Assembly (NCBI GenBank): GCA_964438735.1
Contig: CAYTLW010000200.1
Coordinates: 1-9,180, forward strand
Origin: CAYTLW01 sp964438735
Lineage (GTDB): Bacteria > Myxococcota_A > UBA9042
Length of the DNA stretch: 9,180 nt
Reading direction: 5' to 3'
Of the stretch, positions 1-6,561 are shown piece after piece. Below the pieces are notes generated by a model. It made no database searches. It saw nothing but the letters and a program-made list of their open reading frames with translations, and was not told where the DNA came from. Numbering within the stretch: the first letter of the stretch is position 1; each line of letters begins with the position of its first letter. Made by a program: the position numbers and the translations under genes.

Positions 1-2
1 TC

Positions 3-131
3 TTCTACTTCTCCTACAGTTTCAGGGCTTCGACCGACTTTGGGTCAGGTCTGCCGGGCGTGCATTGTGGCGTCCGTGGCGACCTCAGGCGCTACGGGTT
101 GGGGTTGCGCGTCGGCGATCGGTACTGTTGA
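3..131 (+). CDS. Partial CDS: C-terminal end of an unidentified protein, possibly a beta-barrel
   Basis: The third reading frame is open from the left edge to a TGA at 129-131, giving 42 residues of a gene that begins outside the window. Third codon positions in this frame are strongly GC-biased, as in the other genes here, while the other two forward frames are much less so over the same bases; this is the reason for calling it coding. The peptide starts FYFSYSFRAST and ends YGLGLRVGDRYC, with alternating aromatic or aliphatic and polar residues, as in the last strands of outer-membrane barrels. It lies 65 bases upstream of the next gene on the same strand and may belong to the same envelope operon. 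The family cannot be named from so short a piece, and a chance open frame is possible. Confidence 0.35.
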   Translation, partial: FYFSYSFRASTDFGSGLPGVHCGVRGDLRRYGLGLRVGDRYC

Positions 132-196
132 ATGCTCGTGCTCAGAGGTCGCCCCCACGGGCACAGGAGTTCCAACAGCGGCAGGGAGTTTCCAGC

Positions 197-1216
197 ATGA
201 CCGTCCGCCACGGAACATGGATCGCGAGCGTGCTGGCATGCGCTCTGCTGGCCCTGCCGAGCGATGCCGCCCCGCCCCCCCGGAAGGCACCTCCGCCAGT
301 CAAGGCCCGCAGCTATATCTGCCCCATCGATGGCGGCAGGACGAGCGCCATCGGCCATGACGGCCGGCCGTCGCCCAAGCGCTACTCCGACTTCGAGATG
401 CCGACCCGCGCGTATACGAACCTGGTGGTCGCGTGCCCGAAGTGTGGTTATGCCAGCTGGACCCAGGACTTCGAACGGCCCGTCAGCGGCTCCATCACCA
501 CCTACGTGATGAGCCGCTTCAAGAAGTCCGCCCGGCGAGCGGCGGCCGAACCTGCGATCGCCTATCAGCATCACATGAGCCTGCTGCACAGCAAGCGCGC
601 GGACATCCGCGAACAAATCGGCACCGCGCTCTTCTATACCTACGTGCTCAAGCGCAAGCGCCCGTGGGGCGGGCTCGACCCGGCGTTGGAACGCAAGATC
701 CTCAACGCCAGGCAGCGGGCGCTCAAGCTGATGAAGAGGGCGATGCAGCGCGATCCGCCACGAAACGCCCGCGGACGATTGGAATGGCGATACCTGATTG
801 GAGAGTTGAACCGACTGGTCGGAGAGCACAAGCGCGCCACGCCAATCCTCGCCGATGTCTGCCAACAGCGCGACGCCGGCATCACTGTTCGGCGGCTGTC
901 CTGCGAGATGGTCGAGCGTGCCCGCAGGGGAAATACGTCCGAGGACTATCGCGACGGCAAGTTCGATGTTCGCGGCATCGATGCCGCTGAGAAGCGCGCC
1001 GCTGCCATGAAGGCCGCTGCACAAAAGCGGCGCGCGGCTGACAAGAAGGCTCAGGCGGCAGCGGGCGCAGCCAAGACAAAGCCGAATGACAAAGCCAAGA
1101 GCAAGGGCAAAGCCGGCGATGCAAAGTCGGGGACCCTGCCGCCGGCCAATGTTCACCTGCCCCCCCCGGACTCGGGCGATAAGTACGCACCCCCACCGCC
1201 GCCACCCGCCGGATAG
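197..1216 (+). CDS. Secreted DUF2225-like protein with zinc-ribbon-like motif and Lys/Ala/Pro-rich tail
   Basis: This is a 339-residue protein of unknown function. The ATG at 197 is chosen over an upstream TTG at 65 because it has an AGGGAG ribosome site 8 bases upstream (183-188) and opens directly into a signal peptide: hydrophobic residues about 8-20, likely cleavage near Ala24/Ala25. A lipobox reading (VLAC, Cys15) is possible but leaves a very short hydrophobic core. Residues 40-90 hold CPID (Cys42) and CPKCGYASW (Cys80, Cys83), spaced as in the N-terminal region of DUF2225 proteins, though one expected cysteine is Asp45. Residues about 110-245 are predicted helical and TPR-like (for example EWRYLIGELNRLVGEHKRA, 196-214). 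Residues 264-312 are rich in Lys and Ala, and the C-terminus is Pro-rich, ending with six prolines before Ala-Gly. It precedes two barrel genes (17-base gap to the next), so a periplasmic role in the same assembly is inferred. The DUF2225 assignment is from motif resemblance only. Confidence 0.8.
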   Translation: MTVRHGTWIASVLACALLALPSDAAPPPRKAPPPVKARSYICPIDGGRTSAIGHDGRPSPKRYSDFEMPTRAYTNLVVACPKCGYASWTQDFERPVSGSITTYVMSRFKKSARRAAAEPAIAYQHHMSLLHSKRADIREQIGTALFYTYVLKRKRPWGGLDPALERKILNARQRALKLMKRAMQRDPPRNARGRLEWRYLIGELNRLVGEHKRATPILADVCQQRDAGITVRRLSCEMVERARRGNTSEDYRDGKFDVRGIDAAEKRAAAMKAAAQKRRAADKKAQAAAGAAKTKPNDKAKSKGKAGDAKSGTLPPANVHLPPPDSGDKYAPPPPPPAG

Positions 1217-1233
1217 CCGGCCAGGGTCGGTGA

Positions 1234-2088
1234 ATGGGCTCGCTGGCGGCCCACTTGCATCCCGGCGCGTCCTCGATGAAACTTCCGCCACCAATGATGT
1301 TTGCGCTACGCCACTACTGCATTGCCTTGACCATCGCGGCAGCCGGCGTCTGCGTGGCAGCGCCCGCGACCGCGGCGCCGACTGGCAAGGCTGGCGTCAA
1401 GGCGCCGGCTCGCGGCGCCAAGCGCGGAAAACGCAAGGGCTTTCGGGCCATCAAGCGACGCAGTAAGCTGACCATGGAGCTGGCCCGCAAGGGCGAGGAA
1501 GAGTTGCAACGCTCGGTGCGCGTGTTTCAGCAGCGCTACCTGATCAAGAAGTTCCGAGCCGAGCTCGTCGTCGGCGGTGCGACCGAACTGGGCGACCCGC
1601 TGGTGCACCATTGGGCAAGCGATGTCGGCCTGACGTTCCACCTGTCGCAGCGCTGGGCAATCGGTGTGTCGGGCATGAAAGCGTGGGGCAGCCGACAGGA
1701 AGCGTTCGATGCCGTGCAGGACGATTTCGGATTGTTCCCCGAGCGCTCCCTGATCCAGGCGGGCGGCTTCGGCGAAGTTCAGTTCAGCCCGGTGTTCGGT
1801 AAGTTCGCCAGCTTCGGCCTTGCGGTCGTTCAGATGGATGCGTACCTGATCGCCGGCGGCGGCGCCGTGCGTACCAACGTGGGAGAGGAGCTCAAGCCCA
1901 CGGGGCTGGTCGGTTTCGGCCTTCGCATCCACGCCTTGCGTGCCTTGACGCTCTCCCTCGAGATTCGCGACCTGATCTACCAGGAAGGCTTCCTGCTCGA
2001 CCGTAGCGAGGTGCTCCAGCACGTCTTCGGCGGCATCAAACTCGGACTTTGGATTCCGCCCACCTTCACCTACAGGTTCCAACGATGA
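1234..2088 (+). CDS. Outer-membrane beta-barrel protein, myxobacterial type (first of a pair)
   Basis: This is a 284-residue exported protein. The ATG at 1234 has an AGGG ribosome site at 1223-1226, 7 bases upstream. In-frame ATGs at 1276, 1294 and 1297 have no comparable site but would give a more usual signal-peptide length. The signal sequence core is about residues 29-43, with cleavage near Ala47/Ala48. Residues 51-80 are remarkably basic (13 Lys/Arg in 30). The barrel domain begins near residue 95 with a pattern seen in myxobacterial-type barrels (OMP_myx_plus as I recall): VRVFQQRYLIKKFRAEL, then a Gly-rich strand, then a DPLVHH segment and alternating strands up to the Arg C-terminus. 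Its stop overlaps the start of the next gene, so the two barrels are translationally coupled. Myxococcus gliding genes include a comparable adjacent barrel pair (GltA and GltB), but orthology cannot be claimed from this sequence alone. Specific function unknown. Confidence 0.85.
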   Translation: MGSLAAHLHPGASSMKLPPPMMFALRHYCIALTIAAAGVCVAAPATAAPTGKAGVKAPARGAKRGKRKGFRAIKRRSKLTMELARKGEEELQRSVRVFQQRYLIKKFRAELVVGGATELGDPLVHHWASDVGLTFHLSQRWAIGVSGMKAWGSRQEAFDAVQDDFGLFPERSLIQAGGFGEVQFSPVFGKFASFGLAVVQMDAYLIAGGGAVRTNVGEELKPTGLVGFGLRIHALRALTLSLEIRDLIYQEGFLLDRSEVLQHVFGGIKLGLWIPPTFTYRFQR

Positions 2089-2828
2089 CGGCCCGGCAGA
2101 CGGCCACGGCGCGCATTCCGGTTCGCTTCCTGCTTCTGGCGGGTGCGTTGTGCACGGCGGCGGTGACCTTTACGCCGGCTCCGGCTGCCGCGGAAGACGA
2201 TGTGCTGGCCAACAGCCCGGTGGTTCGACGGCAGCTGATGCCACGCGCCGGTCGACATGAAGTGGCCGGCCTCTTCGGGCTCTCCGTCGGCGATCCCTAC
2301 GTGCGCAACCTGCTCCCAGGCGTGCGCTACGACTGGCATCTCTTCGACTGGTTGGCCGTGGGCGGGCGACTGCAGTTCGGTATCCCGCTCGAAACTGCGA
2401 TGTTCGAGGAGATCGACACCAAGGTCGCGCGCAACAACGAGACCTTCGAGATGGAAGCGAGCAGCCTGCGATTCATCGGGCTGGCACACGCATCGGTGTC
2501 GCCCCTGGTGGGCAAGTTGCTGACCTTCTCGAGCCTGCCGGTGAACTTCGACCTGCATTTCGACCTGTCCATCGGCATCGTCGGAACCGGCAGCACGGGC
2601 ACGAATCTGGACACCGGCGCCGGCATCTCCTTCGGGGCCGGTGGTGGAGTGCGCATCTTCCTGTCGCGCGTATTGGCGCTGACGTTTGACCTTCAGGCCA
2701 TCACGGCTGACCGGCCTCTATCCGTCAATCGCGACAGCAAGGAAGTGGGCGCCAAGACTCGCTTCAACACGATCTTCGACGTGGGCTTGTCTTTCTTCAT
2801 GCCGCCCAAGTTGTCGCGCGGCGACTGA
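2085..2828 (+). CDS. Outer-membrane beta-barrel protein, myxobacterial type (second of a pair)
   Basis: This is a 247-residue exported protein. The ATG at 2085 overlaps the previous stop as ATGA (2085-2088), implying coupled translation; an in-frame upstream start at 2049 lies inside the preceding gene and would put a charged run ahead of the signal peptide. The signal peptide has Arg10 and Arg14, a hydrophobic core at about 15-30 and an APAAA cleavage site after Ala36. The mature part opens with NSPVVRRQLMPRAGRHEV (43-60), then GLFGLSVGDPYVRN (62-75) and WLAVGGRLQFG (89-99). This arrangement resembles the first barrel and the myxobacterial-type family. Amphipathic strands continue to residues 230-239, whose FDVGLSFFMP end resembles a closing barrel strand. 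It is probably a partner of the preceding barrel in one outer-membrane complex. Ligand or cargo is not identifiable. The gene ends 6 bases from the stop of the convergent CYTH gene. Confidence 0.87.
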   Translation: MTARQTATARIPVRFLLLAGALCTAAVTFTPAPAAAEDDVLANSPVVRRQLMPRAGRHEVAGLFGLSVGDPYVRNLLPGVRYDWHLFDWLAVGGRLQFGIPLETAMFEEIDTKVARNNETFEMEASSLRFIGLAHASVSPLVGKLLTFSSLPVNFDLHFDLSIGIVGTGSTGTNLDTGAGISFGAGGGVRIFLSRVLALTFDLQAITADRPLSVNRDSKEVGAKTRFNTIFDVGLSFFMPPKLSRGD

Positions 2829-2834
2829 TCCCTG

Positions 2835-3536
2835 CTAGCGCCGGCTGTTCCCGCTCTCGCCGTCGAGTAGTCGCAACATCTGCACGTACTTGGCCTCAGT
2901 CGCCGGACGATATCGCAAGCCGAGCTCCGCCAGCATCTTGCCGACCAGGGGCGCCAGGCGCGTGGCGTCGGCGTGCTCCACCTCCAGCTCGAATCGCCAG
3001 CGGCCGCCCGGCATTCGCGTCCGGTCCAGCTCAAGGGAGATCTGTTCACCGGCGGCGACATCTGGCGACCAGCCCAGCCGATCGGCGGAGATCGTCCAGC
3101 ATTGACGATAGTTGTGCATCTCGGCGTGGACCGCGACCACGGGATCGACTTTCGGCTCTTTCAACGCAGCCCGCACCGAACTCGCCAGGGGCAGCGCGGA
3201 TAGCGGGCCCGACCAGCCGCTGCCCTGACGCCACCGAGCCGCATACTTCGGGGTGAGGGCCGTCTCCCATTCGCCCGTGGTCATCACGCCATCCACCAGG
3301 CGCGCCCCCGCCTTGCAGGTCATCCAGGCGCGATTCTCTTCCAGGCGGACGCGCAGCATCACGCCGGCGTTGCGCAGCATCTCGTCGCGGCTGTCCAGGT
3401 AGAGGTTGCGCTGCTGCTGATGCTCGGGCGCACCGTGGTTTGCGAGCGCCTCGGCCAGGCGCCGCCACGCCGCTTCATCGTCAAGCAGCAGTTTGAGTTC
3501 AACTTCGCGGCCTGGCGATGTGCCGGCGCCGGTCAC
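2835..3536 (-). CDS. CYTH-domain phosphohydrolase (triphosphatase-like)
   Basis: This is a 233-residue cytoplasmic protein with a single CYTH domain. CYTH enzymes form an eight-stranded triphosphate tunnel and hydrolyse inorganic triphosphate, thiamine triphosphate or related compounds, or make cAMP (class IV cyclase), using Mg2+ or Mn2+. The diagnostic ExExK is Glu11-Val-Glu13-Leu-Lys15. Further tunnel-type residues are Arg62 and Arg64 (LRVRL), Lys75 (MTCKAG), Glu89 and Glu91 (GEWET), the alternating Glu in FELEVEH (182-188) and a C-terminal Lys216 (EAKYVQML). There is no CHAD domain. The GTG start at 3536 overlaps the mgtE stop (GTGA, 3536-3533) and has no ribosome site close upstream, so translation probably depends on termination-reinitiation after mgtE. 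The open frame continues to 3770, but that extension lies inside mgtE and lacks CYTH features. Substrate is undetermined; inorganic triphosphatase is the likeliest guess. Confidence 0.85.
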   Translation of the reverse strand: MTGAGTSPGREVELKLLLDDEAAWRRLAEALANHGAPEHQQQRNLYLDSRDEMLRNAGVMLRVRLEENRAWMTCKAGARLVDGVMTTGEWETALTPKYAARWRQGSGWSGPLSALPLASSVRAALKEPKVDPVVAVHAEMHNYRQCWTISADRLGWSPDVAAGEQISLELDRTRMPGGRWRFELEVEHADATRLAPLVGKMLAELGLRYRPATEAKYVQMLRLLDGESGNSRR

Positions 3537-4891
3537 GACAGGCCCATGATCGCCTTTGCCAGGCTCAGGTAGGTGACGACCCCCAACATGTCCACCAACG
3601 AGGCGATGAATGGGGTCGAACTGACCGCCGGATCCAGGCCGATACGCTCCAGCAAGATGGGCAACATGGAGCCCAGGAGGGTGCCGATGGTGACCACGGC
3701 GATCAGTGTGATGGCCACCGTGGCGGCGAGTCCGAAGAAGGTACCCGGCTCCGCCCAGAGACCAGCGCAAATGGCGCCAATAAAGGCCAGCATTCCGCCG
3801 AGTACGAGGCCGATGCCGACCTCACGCCGCAACACCCGCCAGGCATGGCTCAGGTCCACCTCGCGCACGGCGAGGGCGCGAATGACCAGGGTCGCCGACT
3901 GCGAGCCGGAGTTGCCGCCCGAGGAGATGATCAGCGGCAGAAAGGCCACCAGCAGGACGGCCTGGGCCATCTCGTCCTCGTACCAGGTCAACGCCTCGGC
4001 GGTGAGGATGCCGCCGACGAAGAGCGCCACCAGCCAGGGCGCCCGTTTGCGTACGAATGTCCAGAAGGAGGTGCCGAAATAGGAGGTCTCCAGCGGCTGC
4101 ACGGCGCCGATCCGGTGGATGTCCTCCGTGGCCTCCTCCTCCAGCACGTCGACCACGTCATCGACCGTGACGATGCCGATCAGGTGGTGGTTGTCGTCCA
4201 CGACCGGCAGCGCGATCAGGTCGTAGTGCTGAACCGTCGAGGCGACCTCCTCCTGGTCGGCGTCAGGACCGATGGTCTTGACGTCTTCGGTCATCAGTTC
4301 AGCCACCCGCGTGCCGGGTCCGTGCAGGATGAGGTCGCGCAGGGACACAACCCCGACGAGGGTGTCTCCGGCGGCCACGATATAGACGTAGTAGACGGTC
4401 TCGGCCTCTTCGCCGTACTTCCGGACGCGATCGATGACTTCGGCGACGGTCATCTCCAGCGGCACTTTGAGGATCTCGGTGGACATCACCGAGCCGACTG
4501 TTCCCTCTTCGTAGGCGACGAGGCTGCGTACGTCGGCGGCCTCCTCGGGATCCATGCGCGCCAGCAGGGCGTCGGCCAGCTCGTCGTTGAGGTCGCCGAT
4601 CACGTCGGCGCGCTCATCCGAGGCCATCTCCTCGACGATAGGCGCTGCGTTTTCGACGCCGATTCGGGCGATCAGTTCGCTCTGATGTTCCTCCTCGATG
4701 CACTCGAGGACCTCGGCAGCGCGGTCGGGCTCCAGGGCCAGCAGCAGGCCAACGCCAACTTCATCGTCGGCGGCTTCGACGAGGTCAGCGACGTCCTCTG
4801 CGTGCAGGTCGTCGAAGAGTTCGCGGATCGAGGTCGGATCGGTCCGGAAAGCCGCGACCACGTCCGGCAGCATCAGGTTCGACAGGCGCAT
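3533..4891 (-). CDS. mgtE: Magnesium transporter/channel MgtE
   Basis: This is a 452-residue inner-membrane Mg2+ channel, the usual family length. MgtE is a homodimer whose cytosolic part senses Mg2+ and closes the pore when the ion is plentiful. The order is complete: an acidic helical N domain (about 20-130), two CBS domains (about 135-195 and 196-255, the second with GIVTVDDVVDVL), a plug-helix stretch (about 256-280), then five membrane segments (about 285-303, 310-340, 358-378, 385-409 and 423-447). The family signature FLPLIISSGGNSGSQSATL lies at 317-335, and the pore aspartate of the last helix is probably Asp434 in LVDMLG, equivalent to Asp432 of the Thermus protein. The ATG at 4891 has GGGGAGG at 4903-4897, 5 bases upstream. 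It follows the exonuclease gene by 33 bases and overlaps the CYTH gene by 4. I see no Mg2+ riboswitch in front of it; feedback by the N and CBS domains is the expected control. Confidence 0.97.
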   Translation of the reverse strand: MRLSNLMLPDVVAAFRTDPTSIRELFDDLHAEDVADLVEAADDEVGVGLLLALEPDRAAEVLECIEEEHQSELIARIGVENAAPIVEEMASDERADVIGDLNDELADALLARMDPEEAADVRSLVAYEEGTVGSVMSTEILKVPLEMTVAEVIDRVRKYGEEAETVYYVYIVAAGDTLVGVVSLRDLILHGPGTRVAELMTEDVKTIGPDADQEEVASTVQHYDLIALPVVDDNHHLIGIVTVDDVVDVLEEEATEDIHRIGAVQPLETSYFGTSFWTFVRKRAPWLVALFVGGILTAEALTWYEDEMAQAVLLVAFLPLIISSGGNSGSQSATLVIRALAVREVDLSHAWRVLRREVGIGLVLGGMLAFIGAICAGLWAEPGTFFGLAATVAITLIAVVTIGTLLGSMLPILLERIGLDPAVSSTPFIASLVDMLGVVTYLSLAKAIMGLS

Positions 4892-4924
4892 GAGGGCCTC
4901 CCCAGGATGGCGTTGCGGGCGACG

Positions 4925-5680
4925 CTAGAGGCGGCCTGTGCCGCGCAGGAACATGTGCCGTACCGGGTCGAGTTCGTTGCCGTGCGGATAGCTGGGACCC
5001 AGCGCGTTGCGTGGACCATCGGTATGGACCGCCAGCGAGAGGGCGCCGCGGCGCCGACGCGAGCGCCACGGTGCGCGTTCGGCCTGCTGCTTGGCGCCCC
5101 ACCTCTCCTGGAGATCGAGCAGCTCGTCGAAATTGGCGGGCAGTTCGCTGGCCAGGGATTGCAGAATCCAGCCGGCACATTCGGCGTCGGCGGTGGCCCG
5201 GTGGGCCTCCTCCAACTTGACGCCGAGGCGGCGGGCGACGGTGCCCAGCTTCATGTTGCCCTGACCGCGCTGGATCTCTTTGGCAAAGATGAGCGGGTCG
5301 AGCCAGGTCGCGCCGTCCGGTAGGGAGCGACCCGCCCGGGCCATCTCTTCGACGATGAAGAGTCGGTCGAAGTCGGCGTTATAAGCGACCAGCGTTCGGC
5401 CGGTGATGGCCTCGAGGAAGCGGTCTGCCACATCCGCGAAGCGCGGTTGTCCAGCGACATCTTCGGGCTTGATGCCCGTGATGCGCGTGGTGTCCGGCGG
5501 CAACGGACGCTCGGGGTCGATCAAGGCGCCCCAGCGCTCGGTCACCTCGGCGCCATCGAAGAGCACCACGCCGAGCTCGACGATCCGATCGCCCTGATCA
5601 GGATTCAGACCCGTGGTCTCCGTGTCGATCACGGCCAGCGAACCCAGGTGCCATGGTGTGGCCGTCTCGACGGTATCCAT
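4925..5680 (-). CDS. DEDDh 3'-5' exonuclease, DNA polymerase III epsilon-like
   Basis: This is a 251-residue exonuclease of the DnaQ superfamily, which removes nucleotides from 3' ends using two metal ions. The acidic residues are in order: Asp19 and Glu21 in VIDTETTGL (Exo I), Asp105 in YNADFDRLF (Exo II), and His160 with Asp165 in AHRATADAE (Exo III), making it the DEDDh type. ITGI (67-70) is also typical. The catalytic domain ends near residue 180. The remaining 70 residues contain a run of basic residues (SRRRR, 207-211) and no domain I recognise. There are no polymerase, BRCT or UvrC-like domains. It may be the proofreading subunit or one of the epsilon-like accessory exonucleases; without its genome I cannot tell, so no symbol is given. 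The ATG at 5680 has GGGAGG 6 bases upstream. It sits 18 bases after psd and 33 before mgtE, consistent with co-transcription. Confidence 0.93.
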   Translation of the reverse strand: MDTVETATPWHLGSLAVIDTETTGLNPDQGDRIVELGVVLFDGAEVTERWGALIDPERPLPPDTTRITGIKPEDVAGQPRFADVADRFLEAITGRTLVAYNADFDRLFIVEEMARAGRSLPDGATWLDPLIFAKEIQRGQGNMKLGTVARRLGVKLEEAHRATADAECAGWILQSLASELPANFDELLDLQERWGAKQQAERAPWRSRRRRGALSLAVHTDGPRNALGPSYPHGNELDPVRHMFLRGTGRL

Positions 5681-5698
5681 TGCAGGCCTCCCGGGCGT

Positions 5699-6544
5699 CT
5701 ATGCCGTCTGCCGGAGCGCGACTTCGCCCATCCGGATCGGTCGACCGAGCTCGCCGACGGCTTCAAAGTCGGCGCGTTCCAACACGAGAACCACGGTCGA
5801 GCCCATTTCGAAGACGCCGAACTCGTCTCCCCGGGCCACCTGGCGACCATCTGAGACGGTCATCCGGCCACTGGGCGGCTGCCCCTCGTTTGCCGCCAGG
5901 TCTGTGAACGACATGCGCATATGGCCGACGAAGGTCGCCCCGACCATGATCAGCGCGGCGCGTCCGAATTCGCTGTCAAAATGGCCGACGAAGCGCTCGT
6001 TTCGGGCCAGGAGTCCGGCGACATTGTTCAGGCCCAGGCGATTGACTGGGAAGAGCGCCCCGGGCAGGTAGCGCCAGTGGGTCATCCGACCATTCCAGGG
6101 CGTGTGCACACGGTGGTAGTCGTTCGGTGCCAGATACACGACCGCATAACTTCCGCCGCGGTAAGGGTCAGCGTCGGCGCTGTCGCCGAGCAGCGCGTCC
6201 AGGCTGTATTCCACGCCCTTGACCTGCACCAGCACATCCCGCTCCAGGCTGCCGAACGCGGTCAGGCGCCCATCCGATGGCGACGGCAGGTGGGCCGGAT
6301 CGTCATCGATGGGCCGCAGTCCAGGGCGCAAACGCCGCGTGAAGAACTCCTGGAAGCTGCCGTAGTGAGAAACCGGGTGCTCCGCCTCGTCCAGCGCGAC
6401 GCCCCAGGCGCGCGAGAAGCCCTTGATCACCGCCCCCATGGCCGGCCGCGGTGGGCGCAGGCGAACGGCATGGCCCATCAGGCGCGAGACGGCGGGGCGC
6501 GACAGGGCGCGCAGCCAGACGGGCGGCGGCTCGCTGATGGACAT
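5699..6544 (-). CDS. psd: Phosphatidylserine decarboxylase proenzyme
   Basis: This 281-residue proenzyme converts phosphatidylserine to phosphatidylethanolamine at the inner membrane. It cleaves itself before a serine that becomes the pyruvoyl cofactor. Catalytic residues are visible: Asp91 in SPSDG, His144 and His147 in NDYHRVHTPWNG, and the cleavage motif Met247-Gly-Ser-Thr250 (cut between Gly248 and Ser249), so the beta chain would be about 248 residues and the alpha chain about 33. The motif is MGST where the textbook form is LGST; the Gly-Ser bond is kept. VNRLGLNNVAGLLARNERF (167-185) is also typical. A GSFQEFFTRRL stretch near residues 62-72 fits the N-terminal region. The ATG at 6544 has GGAGAGG 4 bases upstream. 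It lies between the PfkB kinase gene (17-base gap) and the exonuclease (18-base gap); a phosphatidylserine synthase gene, its usual partner, is not in the window. Confidence 0.97.
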   Translation of the reverse strand: MSISEPPPVWLRALSRPAVSRLMGHAVRLRPPRPAMGAVIKGFSRAWGVALDEAEHPVSHYGSFQEFFTRRLRPGLRPIDDDPAHLPSPSDGRLTAFGSLERDVLVQVKGVEYSLDALLGDSADADPYRGGSYAVVYLAPNDYHRVHTPWNGRMTHWRYLPGALFPVNRLGLNNVAGLLARNERFVGHFDSEFGRAALIMVGATFVGHMRMSFTDLAANEGQPPSGRMTVSDGRQVARGDEFGVFEMGSTVVLVLERADFEAVGELGRPIRMGEVALRQTA

Positions 6545-6561
6545 GTGGCCTCTCCGCTCCG

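Noticed and set aside
92..1294. A 400-codon minus-strand open frame opposite the secreted protein gene
   Set aside because: It is antisense to a gene with a ribosome site, signal peptide and CPxC motif, has no ribosome site or domain of its own, and is explained by GC-rich codon bias.
2813..2825. GTCGC/GCGAC inverted repeat as a terminator
   Set aside because: The stem is only 5 bp, lies within the coding end of the barrel gene and has no T-tract on either strand.
3537..3770. N-terminal extension of the CYTH protein
   Set aside because: The extension is read from inside mgtE in another frame and is His/Gly/Arg-rich without CYTH features. The GTG at 3536 directly at the mgtE stop is a better start.
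4904..4924. Mg2+ riboswitch upstream of mgtE
   Set aside because: The gap between the exonuclease stop and mgtE is only 33 bases including the ribosome site, too short for a known Mg2+-sensing leader.
3518..5323. A 601-codon plus-strand open frame opposite mgtE and the exonuclease
   Set aside because: It runs antisense to two genes with full catalytic and structural motifs. Its translation is rich in Gly, Asp, His and Gln with no recognisable domain, as expected for the shadow of high-GC coding sequence.
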